A DNA stretch of 64,000 bases from Parafannyhessea umbonata (GTDB taxonomy: Bacteria; Actinomycetota; Coriobacteriia; Coriobacteriales; Atopobiaceae), in NCBI RefSeq assembly GCF_012844235.1, contig NZ_JABAGR010000004.1, positions 62,001 to 126,000 on the forward strand. The letters run 5' to 3'. Positions 25,133 to 33,514 of the stretch are shown here, piece by piece. The notes below the pieces were generated by a model. It searched no databases. It worked only from the letters and a program-made list of their open reading frames with translations, and was not told the DNA's origin. Both the position numbers and the translations under genes were made by a program. The stretch's first letter is position 1. The number at the start of each line of letters is the position of its first letter.

Positions 25133-27208
25133 ATGGCTACAAGCACTGGGAAAGTGAAGAACCTCGCACTCGTAGGCCAAGGCGGCGTGGGCAAGACCAT
25201 GCTGGCCGAGGCCATGCTCCACCTTTCGGGCAAGACGTCCCGCCTGGGTGGACACGCCGGCACCAAGCCCACGCTTGACTACGACAGCGAGGAAAGCGAG
25301 CGCGGTTTTTCCATCTCCACCACTATCGCCCCGGTAGAGTGGGAGGGCACCAGGATCAACGTGCTCGACGCGCCGTGCTACCCGGACTTCGTGGGCGACG
25401 CGTACGGTGCGCTCGCCGCCGCGGAGACGGCCGTCTTCGTGGTGGACGCCGCGTCCGGCCCCGGCACCATCACCACGCGCCTGTGGTTTGCGGCCGAGGA
25501 CCTGAGCATCGCCCGCGCGCTGTTCATCAACCGTCTTGACAGGCCGGACGCCGACTGGGACACCGCGCTTCTGACCGCGCAGGACCGCTATGGCAACCGC
25601 CTTGTGCCCGTGACGATGCCCATGGGCTCCGGAGAGGCGTTTGGCGGCATCATCGACGTCGTGCACATGAAGGCGCGCCACATGGTGGACGGCAAGCCCG
25701 TGGTCGAGGACATCCCGGCGGATATGCAGGAGGCCGCCGAGGCCGCGCACGCGCAGCTGGTGGAGCTTGCGGTAGAGGCCGACGACGAGCTGATGATGAA
25801 GTACCTCGACGGCGAGGAGATCACGCAGGAGGAGCTCGAGGGCCTTCTGGGCAAGGCCATCACCAATCGCGTGATCGTCCCCGTGTTCGCGGGCTCCTGC
25901 GTGCGCGAGGAGGGCGTCATCTCGCTCATGAGCGACGTGGCGGAGTGGTTCCCGACCATGGCGGACTACGGCCGCGTGCCGCTGGTGAACGGCGAGGAGC
26001 TCGACATATCGCCTGACGACGACCGCCCGGTGGCCTTCGTGTTCAAGACGCTGCAGGACCAGCAGAACGGCAAGCTCTCGTTCGTGAAGGTGCTCGCGGG
26101 CACCGTCACGCCCGGAACGGAGCTCATCAACGCGCGCACCCGCAAGAGCGAGCGCCTGGGCCACCTGTACCAGATGTGCGGCCACGACATGCAGGACATG
26201 AAGTCCGTCGCGTCCGGCGACGTGTGCGTGGTGCCGAAGCTGGACGCCATGACCGGCGACACGCTCTCCGTCACGGGCAAGGTCGAGGCCGCGGAGTTTC
26301 GCTTCCCGAACTCCCTGTACCGCGTCGCCATCGAGCCGGACGCGCGCGGCAGCGAGGGCAAGGTCTACGCGTTTCTCGAGAAGGCCGCGGACGCCGACCC
26401 CACGATTTCCGTCTCGCGCGACGAGGAGACCGGTCAGACCGTAATATCCGCCATTGGAGAAGCGCAGGTCTCCGTGCTGCTTGACCGCCTTGAGGAGCGC
26501 GCCGGCGTGACGGCCCACACCGTGAAGCTCGCGATTCCGTACCGCGAGACCATCCGCCGCGTTGCCAGCGCCCAGGGCCGCCACAAGAAGCAGACCGGCG
26601 GCGCGGGCCAGTACGGCGACTGCTGGCTGCGCGTGGAGCCAAACCCCGGCGGCGGCTACGAGTTCGTGGACGAGGTCGTGGGCGGCCACGTGCCGAGGAA
26701 CTTCATCCCCGCCATCGACAAGGGCGTGCAGGAGACCATGAGGGACGGCGTGCTTGCCGGCTTCCCGATGATCGACGTCAAGGTCGCCGTGTACGACGGC
26801 TCGTACCACCCCGTGGACTCCAACGAGATGGCGTTCAAGACCGCGGCGCGCATTGGCTTCCAGAAGGCCGTGGCGCAGGCCGAGCCCGTGCTGCTTGAGC
26901 CCATGGCGCACCTGAGCGTGACCGTGCCCGACAGCTACGCCGGCTCCGTGATGGGCGACATCAGCGCGTCGCGCGGCCGCGTCGAGGGCATGAACGCCGC
27001 GTCCGGCGCCGCGGAGAGCGGCTACACCACGATCGACGCGACGGTGCCGTACGCCGAGGTGACCGACTACGCGACGCGCCTGCGCTCGCTCTCGCGCGGC
27101 ACGGGCGAGTTCGAGCTCGAGGTCTCTGGCTACGAGCAGGTGCCGCACGACGTGCAGCAGAAGCTGGCGGAGGAGTACCAGGAGAAGCGCGCCTCCGGCC
27201 AGAAGTAG
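25133..27208 (+). CDS. EF-G-like translation factor GTPase with atypical G3 motif
   Basis: A 691-residue protein with all EF-G domains. From ATG 25133 (GAGGAGGAACC upstream), the P-loop is GQGGVGKT (15-22), switch I has ESERGFSISTT, G3 is DAPCYPDF (79-86), and G4 is NRLD (133-136). True EF-G has DTPGHVDF. Here the invariant Gly of DxxG is Cys and the catalytic His is Tyr. Domain IV includes TGGAGQYGDCWLR, and domain V is present. This belongs to the EF-G-like/EF-G2 paralogue group, not the canonical fusA, which should be elsewhere. GTP hydrolysis is probably slow or altered. The specific role is unknown. Confidence 0.85.
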   Translation: MATSTGKVKNLALVGQGGVGKTMLAEAMLHLSGKTSRLGGHAGTKPTLDYDSEESERGFSISTTIAPVEWEGTRINVLDAPCYPDFVGDAYGALAAAETAVFVVDAASGPGTITTRLWFAAEDLSIARALFINRLDRPDADWDTALLTAQDRYGNRLVPVTMPMGSGEAFGGIIDVVHMKARHMVDGKPVVEDIPADMQEAAEAAHAQLVELAVEADDELMMKYLDGEEITQEELEGLLGKAITNRVIVPVFAGSCVREEGVISLMSDVAEWFPTMADYGRVPLVNGEELDISPDDDRPVAFVFKTLQDQQNGKLSFVKVLAGTVTPGTELINARTRKSERLGHLYQMCGHDMQDMKSVASGDVCVVPKLDAMTGDTLSVTGKVEAAEFRFPNSLYRVAIEPDARGSEGKVYAFLEKAADADPTISVSRDEETGQTVISAIGEAQVSVLLDRLEERAGVTAHTVKLAIPYRETIRRVASAQGRHKKQTGGAGQYGDCWLRVEPNPGGGYEFVDEVVGGHVPRNFIPAIDKGVQETMRDGVLAGFPMIDVKVAVYDGSYHPVDSNEMAFKTAARIGFQKAVAQAEPVLLEPMAHLSVTVPDSYAGSVMGDISASRGRVEGMNAASGAAESGYTTIDATVPYAEVTDYATRLRSLSRGTGEFELEVSGYEQVPHDVQQKLAEEYQEKRASGQK

Positions 27209-27273
27209 CGTAGCCGCGGGCGTGGAAGAGGCGTTAGGCCTCGCGCACGCCGCGGCGACATGAGGCAGGGGAT

Positions 27274-27305
27274 GGGCCCTCGGCGCCGTGCGCGCCGGGG
27301 GCCCT
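27274..27305 (+). terminator. Hairpin after the EF-G-like gene
   Basis: GGGCCC-CGGCGC can pair with GCGCCG-GGGCCC around a short loop. There is no T-run, so it is a weak terminator. Confidence 0.45.
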
Positions 27306-27444
27306 AAGCGATGCGGCGGGTGCGGTGCCCCCGGCGCACGGCGTGCGCAAAGGTTGCCATTGGCTTAACGTGCCGGCCACGGCGGCGGCACTTCTCGCCC
27401 CGCTGGGGTACCATGCGCTCACGAGCGACTACGAAGGAGGGCCC

Positions 27445-28446
27445 ATGACCGAGATTCCCGCCGGCTACTCGTCCGAGCTGGACACCTATGACACCCAGCG
27501 CGCCATCGAGCGCATCAAGCACATCTTCCTGGCGAAGCTGTGCGCCGCGCTGCACCTGGTGCGCGTGACCGCGCCTTTGGTGGTTGACCCCACGACGGGC
27601 GTGAACGACAACCTGAACGGCGTGGAGCGGCCCGTAGGCTTTGACGTGCCCGCCATCGGCAAGGATGCCGAGGTGGTGCAGTCGCTGGCGAAGTGGAAGC
27701 GCGTGGCGCTGAGGCGCTACGACTTCAAGGTGGGCAAGGGCATCGTGTGCGACATGAACGCCATCCGCCGCGACGAGGAGCTGGATAACCTTCACTCCAT
27801 CTACGTGGATCAGTGGGACTGGGAGAAGGTCATCGACGTTGACCAGCGCACCCCGGAGTACCTGGAAGCGGTGGTGTGCCGCATCGTGACGGCGATATGC
27901 GGGACGCTGGACGAGCTGAAGTGGGCGTACCCCCAGCTTGACGTTGAGCTTGATCGCGACGTGACGTTTGTGGGCGCCCAGGAGCTGGAGGACCTGTACC
28001 CGGACCTTGCGCCCGAGGAGCGCGAGCAGCGCTTTGTGCGCGAGCACCACACGACGTTTGTGCGCGGGATCGGCGGCAAGCTGCGCAGCGGGAAGCCGCA
28101 TGACGGCCGCGCGCCGGACTACGACGACTGGGACCTGAACGGCGACCTGCTGTTTTGGGACGAGACGCTTGGCCGCGCGCTCGAGGTGAGCTCCATGGGC
28201 ATCCGCGTGAGCCCGGAGTCGCTGGACCGCCAGCTGACGCTTGCGGGCTGCGACGACAGGCGCGAGCTTCCGTTTCACAAGGCGCTCCTGGCCGGCGAGC
28301 TGCCGTACACCATTGGCGGCGGCATAGGCCAGAGCCGCCTGTGCATGCTGCTTCTGGCGAAGGCGCACGTGGGCGAGGTGCAGGCGTCCATCTGGGACGA
28401 GCAGACGGTGGCCGCGTGCGAGGCGGCGGGGGTCATGCTGCTATAG
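27445..28446 (+). CDS. asnA: Aspartate-ammonia ligase
   Basis: Makes asparagine from aspartate, ammonia and ATP; a class II tRNA-synthetase-like fold. From ATG 27445 (GAAGGAGGGCCC) it has 333 residues, the family length. APLVVDPTTGVNDNLNGVERPV, KWKRVALRRYDF, GIVCDMNAIRRDE, IYVDQWDWE and the C-terminal GGGIGQSRLCMLLL are characteristic. The upstream gap has an intergenic copy of CTTCTCGCCC (27391-27400) and a TACCAT-like box. It is monocistronic. With AsnA present, tRNA-dependent asparagine formation may be redundant (inference). Confidence 0.96.
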   Translation: MTEIPAGYSSELDTYDTQRAIERIKHIFLAKLCAALHLVRVTAPLVVDPTTGVNDNLNGVERPVGFDVPAIGKDAEVVQSLAKWKRVALRRYDFKVGKGIVCDMNAIRRDEELDNLHSIYVDQWDWEKVIDVDQRTPEYLEAVVCRIVTAICGTLDELKWAYPQLDVELDRDVTFVGAQELEDLYPDLAPEEREQRFVREHHTTFVRGIGGKLRSGKPHDGRAPDYDDWDLNGDLLFWDETLGRALEVSSMGIRVSPESLDRQLTLAGCDDRRELPFHKALLAGELPYTIGGGIGQSRLCMLLLAKAHVGEVQASIWDEQTVAACEAAGVMLL

Positions 28447-28597
28447 CGGGCCGCCCGGGGGGACCGTGGCCCAGGTGCGGCGGTGCCCTTCTCGCCCGCC
28501 GCGCGGCGCGTAAGATGTCGTATCATCTTGCTGTCTAGGCGACGCGGCGCGCCTTGCACGGCAACGCGGGCGCGCATGCAAACGAGAGGGGTTCCCC

Positions 28598-29785
28598 ATG
28601 CTGAGTGCGGTTCAGATAAAGCCCGACGTCTATTGGGTTGGTGCCGTCGACTGGAATGCCCGCAGCTTCCACGGCTACAGCACCGAGGACGGCATCACGT
28701 ACAACGCGTACCTGATCATGGACGAGAAGGTCACGCTGATCGACACGGCGAAGATCACGTTCAAGGACGAGCTGCTTGCAAGGATCTCGAGCGTCATCGA
28801 CCCGTCGAAGATCGACATCCTGGTGTGCAACCACGTTGAGATGGACCACTCCGGCAACGTCCCGACCATCAAGGGGCTGAACCCGAACGTGCGCATCCTG
28901 GCTTCCGCGCCGCAGGGCGTGAAGGGCCTTACCGCGCACTACCACGACCTTGGCTTCGAGGGCGTGAAGACCGGCGACACGCTCAACATCGGCAAGCGCA
29001 CGCTGACGTTTGTGCAGACGCCCATGGTGCACTGGCCGGACAACATGGTCACGTACGACGCGTACGACAAGATCCTGTTCTCGAACGACGCGTTTGGCCA
29101 GCACTTTGCGAGCTCGAAGCGCTTTGACGACGAGAATGACCTGGGCGAGGTCATGAAGCAGGCCCGTAAGTACTACGCGAACATCGTGCAGCCGTACCGC
29201 ATGCAGGCCTCGAACGCGGTGAAGGCCGTGCGCAAGCTTGGCCCGGACGCCATCGACATCATCGCACCTGCGCACGGCGTGTGCTGGCGCAGCCACGTGG
29301 CGGACATCCTGGACGCGTACGAGAACGTGTACACCTCTGGCAAGCTGAAGGAGAAGGCGCTGGTGGCGTACGACTCCATGTGGGGCTCGACGGACAAGAT
29401 GGCCCACGCGATCGCCGACGGCTTCCTGGCGGCCGGCGTCCCGGTGCGCCTGATGGACGTGAAGTGCAACCACATATCCGACGTGATGGAGGAGTTCCTG
29501 GACTGCAAGTACGTGGCCGTGGGCTCGCCCACGCTGAACAGCCAGATGATGCCGCCGATGGCGGAGCTGCTGACGTACATGAAGGGACTCTCGCCCAAGA
29601 ACGAGGGTCGCGTGGGCATCCCGTTTGGCAGCTACGGCTGGGCGCCGCTTGGCCCGAAGAACATCGCGGCCGAGCTCGAGGGCGTGGGCTTCGACCTGCC
29701 GCTGGGCACCCTGGCATGCAACTGGATTCCCGACCAGGCCTACCTGGACGACCTGCGCCAGAAGATCGTGGACCTGGCGAAGTAG
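28598..29785 (+). CDS. Flavodiiron protein (FprA-type)
   Basis: A 395-residue enzyme that reduces oxygen (or NO) to water, protecting anaerobes. Residues 1-250 form a metallo-beta-lactamase-like diiron domain with HVEMDHSGN and later VHWPDNM and APAHGVCWR, which supply the iron ligands. Residues 255-395 form the FMN-binding flavodoxin domain (YDSMWGSTDKMAHAI, SPTLNSQMMPPM, GSYGW). The start is ATG 28598 after GAGAGGGG. There is no fused rubredoxin, so electrons would come from a separate rubredoxin or flavoprotein. Located between asnA and the CorC gene. Confidence 0.93.
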   Translation: MLSAVQIKPDVYWVGAVDWNARSFHGYSTEDGITYNAYLIMDEKVTLIDTAKITFKDELLARISSVIDPSKIDILVCNHVEMDHSGNVPTIKGLNPNVRILASAPQGVKGLTAHYHDLGFEGVKTGDTLNIGKRTLTFVQTPMVHWPDNMVTYDAYDKILFSNDAFGQHFASSKRFDDENDLGEVMKQARKYYANIVQPYRMQASNAVKAVRKLGPDAIDIIAPAHGVCWRSHVADILDAYENVYTSGKLKEKALVAYDSMWGSTDKMAHAIADGFLAAGVPVRLMDVKCNHISDVMEEFLDCKYVAVGSPTLNSQMMPPMAELLTYMKGLSPKNEGRVGIPFGSYGWAPLGPKNIAAELEGVGFDLPLGTLACNWIPDQAYLDDLRQKIVDLAK

Positions 29786-29830
29786 GGGGCTGCGGGCCAA
29801 GGCTGGCAGGATCGTATCGAGCTTGAGAAG

Positions 29831-29870
29831 ACGGGCGGCTTCCGCGTTGCGGGGCCGCCCGTGTGTTTGG
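29831..29870 (+). terminator. Terminator after the flavodiiron gene
   Basis: A 9-bp stem (ACGGGCGGC with GCCGCCCGT) and 14-base loop are followed by GTGTTTGGG. The rest of the 325-base gap holds a TAGAAT box (30026-30031) for the next gene and a GCCATGAGAGCGGTACGCATT stretch resembling one at 37904. Confidence 0.65.
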
Positions 29871-30110
29871 GTGCGACTTGGCGCCGTCCCGTGCGCTTGC
29901 GCGAATGGATGCCAAAAGTGCCATGAGAGCGGTACGCATTTGCCCGTTGTGGGAATTCGCCGCAAATACGTGGCGTTACCCCACGTGCAATGCGGATAAC
30001 GGCGTCTGCACGGATGCGGCTCGGGTAGAATTGTCACTACTGCGGCCCAAGTCGCATCGCGCCGCGCTCGGCGGCGCTTGGCATCTGGCTAGGAGGTTGC
30101 GCGGACGCGC

Positions 30111-31475
30111 ATGGACATAGCACTCTCGATTATCGTCACGTTCCTGCTCACACTGGTAAACGGCTACTTCTCGATGTCCGAGATGGCGCTCTCGACTGCG
30201 AAGAAGGTCCTCCTCGACCACGAGGCCGAGGAGGGAGACCCGAAGGCGGCCAAGGCCGCGGAGGTCATCGACGACCCCACGGGCTTCCTTGCGGCGATCC
30301 AGGTGGCGATCACGCTCGTCGGGTTCTTCTCGTCCGCGTTTGCCGCGACGAACCTCTCCGGCCCGCTCGCAGGGTGGCTCGAGGGCTTCGGCATGTCCTC
30401 GGGCGGCGCTAACGCGCTGGCCACGGTGCTCATTACGTTGATCGTCTCGTACTTCTCCATCGTGGTGGGCGAGCTTGTGCCCAAGCGCATCGCCATGAGC
30501 GAGGCCGAGAAGGTCTCGAAGAGCGTGGCAGGCCCCATCGGCGGGTTCGCGACGGTCGCGCGGCCGCTGGTATGGCTCACGGGCGCAAGCGCGAACGGCC
30601 TTGCGAAGCTCATGCACGTGAAGAGCCCCGAGGACCGCCAGGACGTGTCCGAGGACGAGATCCGCTACATGGTGACGGACTCCGACGAGCTGACGGACAC
30701 GGAGAAGTCCATGATCCACGACGTCATCGACCTGGGTGACGCCATCGCGCGCGAGGTCATGGTGCCGCGCGTGGACATGACGCTCATCGAGGACACGGCC
30801 ACGCTGGGCGAGGCCCTGGACGTGATGCGGCGCACCGGCTACTCGCGCCTGCCCATCTACCACCGCTCCGTGGACCGCGTGGTGGGCATCGCGCACATCA
30901 AGGACATCATCGGCCCCATCCTGAACGGCGCGAAGGACGAGCCCATCGTGCGCCACATGCGCGAGGCGGACTACGTGCCCGACACGAAGGACATCATCCC
31001 GCTGCTGTCCGAGATGCAGACCGCGCACGATCAGATGGTCATCGTAGTGGACGAGTACGGCGGCACGGCCGGCATCATCACGGTGGAGGACATCGTGGAG
31101 GAGGTCGTGGGCGAGATAGAGGACGAGTTCGACCCGGACAACAAGTACCTGACGCAGCTTTCCGACAGGGAGTGGCTCGTGGACGGCAGGTTCTCCATCG
31201 ACGACGCCATCGAGCTCGGCTGGCCCATCGAGGACAGCGAGGAGTACGAGACCATCGCCGGCTTCGTGCTCGAGCTTGCGGACAAGCTGCCGCGCCCCGG
31301 CGACGTGTTCCACAAGGACGGCTACACGTTCCGCGTGCAGTCCATGCGCGGACGGCGCCTGGCCATGCTGCGCGTGACGGCGCCGGAGCCCAAGCAGGAA
31401 CCCGCGGACGACGCCAAGGGCGAGAAGGACGCGCGCCGCGCCAAGGGCGAGAAGGACACGGACGCGTCCGACTGA
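30111..31475 (+). CDS. CorC/HlyC-type CNNM membrane protein with CBS domains
   Basis: A 454-residue protein. The N-terminal CNNM (DUF21) domain has about four hydrophobic segments (residues 1-155) with VNGYFSMSEMAL and VVGELVPKRIAM. Two CBS domains (about 200-320; VMVPRVDMTLIE and VVDEYGGTAGIIT) follow, then a CorC_HlyC transporter-associated domain (about 335-425; VDGRFSIDDAIEL). Family members are linked to magnesium or cobalt efflux; the ion is not provable here. The tail AKGEKDARRAKGEKDTDASD contains two copies of the recurrent 10-mer in 36 bases. AGGAGGT lies 13 bases before the ATG, a long spacing. Confidence 0.88.
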   Translation: MDIALSIIVTFLLTLVNGYFSMSEMALSTAKKVLLDHEAEEGDPKAAKAAEVIDDPTGFLAAIQVAITLVGFFSSAFAATNLSGPLAGWLEGFGMSSGGANALATVLITLIVSYFSIVVGELVPKRIAMSEAEKVSKSVAGPIGGFATVARPLVWLTGASANGLAKLMHVKSPEDRQDVSEDEIRYMVTDSDELTDTEKSMIHDVIDLGDAIAREVMVPRVDMTLIEDTATLGEALDVMRRTGYSRLPIYHRSVDRVVGIAHIKDIIGPILNGAKDEPIVRHMREADYVPDTKDIIPLLSEMQTAHDQMVIVVDEYGGTAGIITVEDIVEEVVGEIEDEFDPDNKYLTQLSDREWLVDGRFSIDDAIELGWPIEDSEEYETIAGFVLELADKLPRPGDVFHKDGYTFRVQSMRGRRLAMLRVTAPEPKQEPADDAKGEKDARRAKGEKDTDASD

Positions 31476-31594
31476 CGCCCGTCCGCAAACCTGGCGCCTT
31501 TCTGCGCAGGTACGCGCAAGACCTGCGTGCCGCGCCCCAGTTTTACTACAATGAGAGTCACGTTCGAGTGAATACAGGCGGAAGGTCAAACCCG

Positions 31595-32845
31595 ATGGCA
31601 CAGCTCATGGACATCCAGCGCGTAGAGATTGGGCCAGAGAACCTCACTGCGCGCGTGCGCATGGCGGACGGCGCCCCGCTCATGACGAGCGAGGACCTGC
31701 AGGGCACCACGCGCGTCTATCGGCTTCTTCCGCACATCATCGAGCACGCCTGCCTGGGCGATGCCGGCGACACGTTCAAGGCGTGCATGGGCAACACCGA
31801 GCTCGCCCACCTGCTTGAGCACGTGACCGTGGAGCTCCTGGCGCAGACGGACATCGCCGGCGACATCACTTCCGGCCGCACGTTTCCCATCGAGGGCGAC
31901 CCGCGCAGCTTCGACGTGGAGATCTCTTGCAAGGACGACGTGCTCACCGTCGCGGCGCTCTTGAGCGCGGTGTGGATTCTGGACTGGGCGTACACGGACG
32001 GCGGCGACCCCGTGCCGGACGTGGACGCGACGGTCGACGGCCTCAGGAACCTTGTCGCGTCGCTTGGCGACGAGCCCGGAACCTCTTACAAGGAGAAGGT
32101 CAAGGGCGAGATCCTGGCAGACGTACAGCGCGAGTACCAGGAGGCGCTCGCGATGCGCGAGCAGGAGATAGCCCAGCGCGAGGAGGAGATCGAGGTGGCG
32201 CGCTCCGAGGCGGAGGCCGCGGCGCGGGAGCGTGCGGAGCAGCGTGCCCGCGAGCGCGCGAGGCTCGAGGAGGAGCGCCGTCGCGCCGAGGAGGAGGCAC
32301 GTGCCGCTCAGGAGGCCGCACGCCAGGAGGCGGAGCGTGCCCGCCGCGAGCAGGAGGAGGCTGCGGAGGCCGCCCGTCGCGCGGAGGAGGACCGCCTGTT
32401 CGAGGAGGTCGCCCGCGAGGCCGAGCGCCGCACCACCGTGCTCATGCCGGACGAGGGCCGCGAGTCGCCGGAGGCCGTGCAGGCGTCCCGCGACCTGCCG
32501 GACGCGGCCGTCATCGAGTGGCAGCCAAAGGGCGTCGCGCCTGCGCCGCAGGCGGAGCCCGAGCCCGACACCGAGCCCGAGCCCGAGCCCGACGTCGAGC
32601 CCGAGCCTGACACCGAGCCAGACGCCACGCCTGGCGCGCCCGACGCGGGCGAGAAGGACGCGGCCCCGGCGCCGCATCCCGCCCCCAACGACGAGCCCGC
32701 CCCAGAGCCTGAGGCCCGCTACGCGGCGCCGTGGGAGGACGAGCCCGGCCAGCCGGCGTCGCCCGCGGATGCGGAGCCGCTGCCCGATGCGGCGAACACT
32801 TCGGAGAGCGAGGGGCATATTCCCGGTCCCCAAAGGGTACGATAG
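31595..32845 (+). CDS. Cyanophycin-synthetase N-domain-like head with coiled coil and acidic Pro tail
   Basis: A 416-residue protein from ATG 31595. Residues 1-135 resemble the N-terminal domain of cyanophycin synthetase: LPHIIEHAC (45-53), then GDAGDTF, then ELAHLLEHVTVELL (69-82) and SGRTF. In that enzyme the matching pattern is LPxLxEHxC...GHVxEHVALEL. The ATP-grasp and Mur-ligase-like domains are absent. Residues 165-290 form a Glu/Arg/Ala coiled coil. The rest is a Pro/Glu/Asp tail with EPEPD repeats and a GEKDAA motif. No membrane segment or signal peptide is seen. Role unknown; the domain assignment is by eye. Confidence 0.65.
   Translation: MAQLMDIQRVEIGPENLTARVRMADGAPLMTSEDLQGTTRVYRLLPHIIEHACLGDAGDTFKACMGNTELAHLLEHVTVELLAQTDIAGDITSGRTFPIEGDPRSFDVEISCKDDVLTVAALLSAVWILDWAYTDGGDPVPDVDATVDGLRNLVASLGDEPGTSYKEKVKGEILADVQREYQEALAMREQEIAQREEEIEVARSEAEAAARERAEQRARERARLEEERRRAEEEARAAQEAARQEAERARREQEEAAEAARRAEEDRLFEEVAREAERRTTVLMPDEGRESPEAVQASRDLPDAAVIEWQPKGVAPAPQAEPEPDTEPEPEPDVEPEPDTEPDATPGAPDAGEKDAAPAPHPAPNDEPAPEPEARYAAPWEDEPGQPASPADAEPLPDAANTSESEGHIPGPQRVR
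32555..32623 (+). repeat. Pro-Glu-Asp coding repeat
   Basis: Tandem GAGCCCGAG units with GACACC or GACGTC interruptions encode EPEPD-type repeats. It looks like slippage-prone low-complexity coding DNA. Confidence 0.8.
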
Positions 32846-32960
32846 AGAAAACCTGCGCAGGCGGCGTCCTACGGTCACCACGTGTGCGGTAGTGCAGTAG
32901 TGCAAGGCTCGTTTGGATAGTAGGATGACTGGCACATGCCAGGTTCTGAAGGAGGACGAC

Positions 32961-33404
32961 ATGAGCGCAAAGGGCGCATTCGGATTCGTTGCGGGTGGCA
33001 TTCTTGGTGCGGCGGCTGGCGTGGTGGCGGGCATCCTGCTGGCACCGCGTTCCGGCGCGGAGAGCCGGGCCATGGCCGCAGACGCCATGAACGATGCCTG
33101 GGACACCGCGGTCGACTCCTACGAGCGCGGCTCCCGCGTGGTGAGCGAGAAGATCGGCTCCCGTCCCGGCATGGACGTCACGGCAGACGAGCTCCGCGCG
33201 AAGGTCGACCTCGCGCGCGAGCGCATGGAGCAGCTGCGCGATTCGCTGTCCGATGCGGTGACCACCACGTCCTCCCAGGTGCAGGACGTCGTCAACACCG
33301 CGGCGGACAAGGTCGTCTCCGCAAGCGACCACGCCGCTCCCGCCGGCGAGACCAAGGCGGAGGGCGTCCACGTCGAGGTAGTGGACGGCAACGCCGAGGA
33401 GTAG
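32961..33404 (+). CDS. YtxH-domain small membrane-associated protein
   Basis: A 147-residue protein from ATG 32961, with GAAGGAGGACGAC upstream. A single glycine-rich hydrophobic segment (GFVAGGILGAAAGVVAGILLAPRSG, residues 6-31) is followed by a long amphipathic helix. This is the pattern of YtxH (gas-vesicle-like) proteins, often induced by stress. No enzymatic motif is present. It sits between the cyanophycin-domain-like protein and a PRC-barrel protein on the same strand. A GATAGTAGGAT region upstream may hold the -10 box. Confidence 0.8.
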   Translation: MSAKGAFGFVAGGILGAAAGVVAGILLAPRSGAESRAMAADAMNDAWDTAVDSYERGSRVVSEKIGSRPGMDVTADELRAKVDLARERMEQLRDSLSDAVTTTSSQVQDVVNTAADKVVSASDHAAPAGETKAEGVHVEVVDGNAEE

Positions 33405-33514
33405 CCCTTCTCGTCCAAACGTACAGGAAGTCGGGCGTGGTGCGCACCCTGCACCACGCCCGCTGCATTAGGGCGCGGTGCCCGCATGGGGCGATGCGCA
33501 TGGAGGTTGGTTCG

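Noticed and set aside
31418-31454. GEKD repeats in the CorC tail as a tandem repeat expansion
   Set aside because: The same 10-mer occurs in many unrelated genes and phases, so it is treated as part of the dispersed motif rather than a local repeat.
32912-33404. Longer start for the YtxH protein (residues MTGTCQVLKED...)
   Set aside because: The extension is hydrophilic and its upstream lacks a ribosome site; GAAGGAGGACGAC points to ATG 32961.
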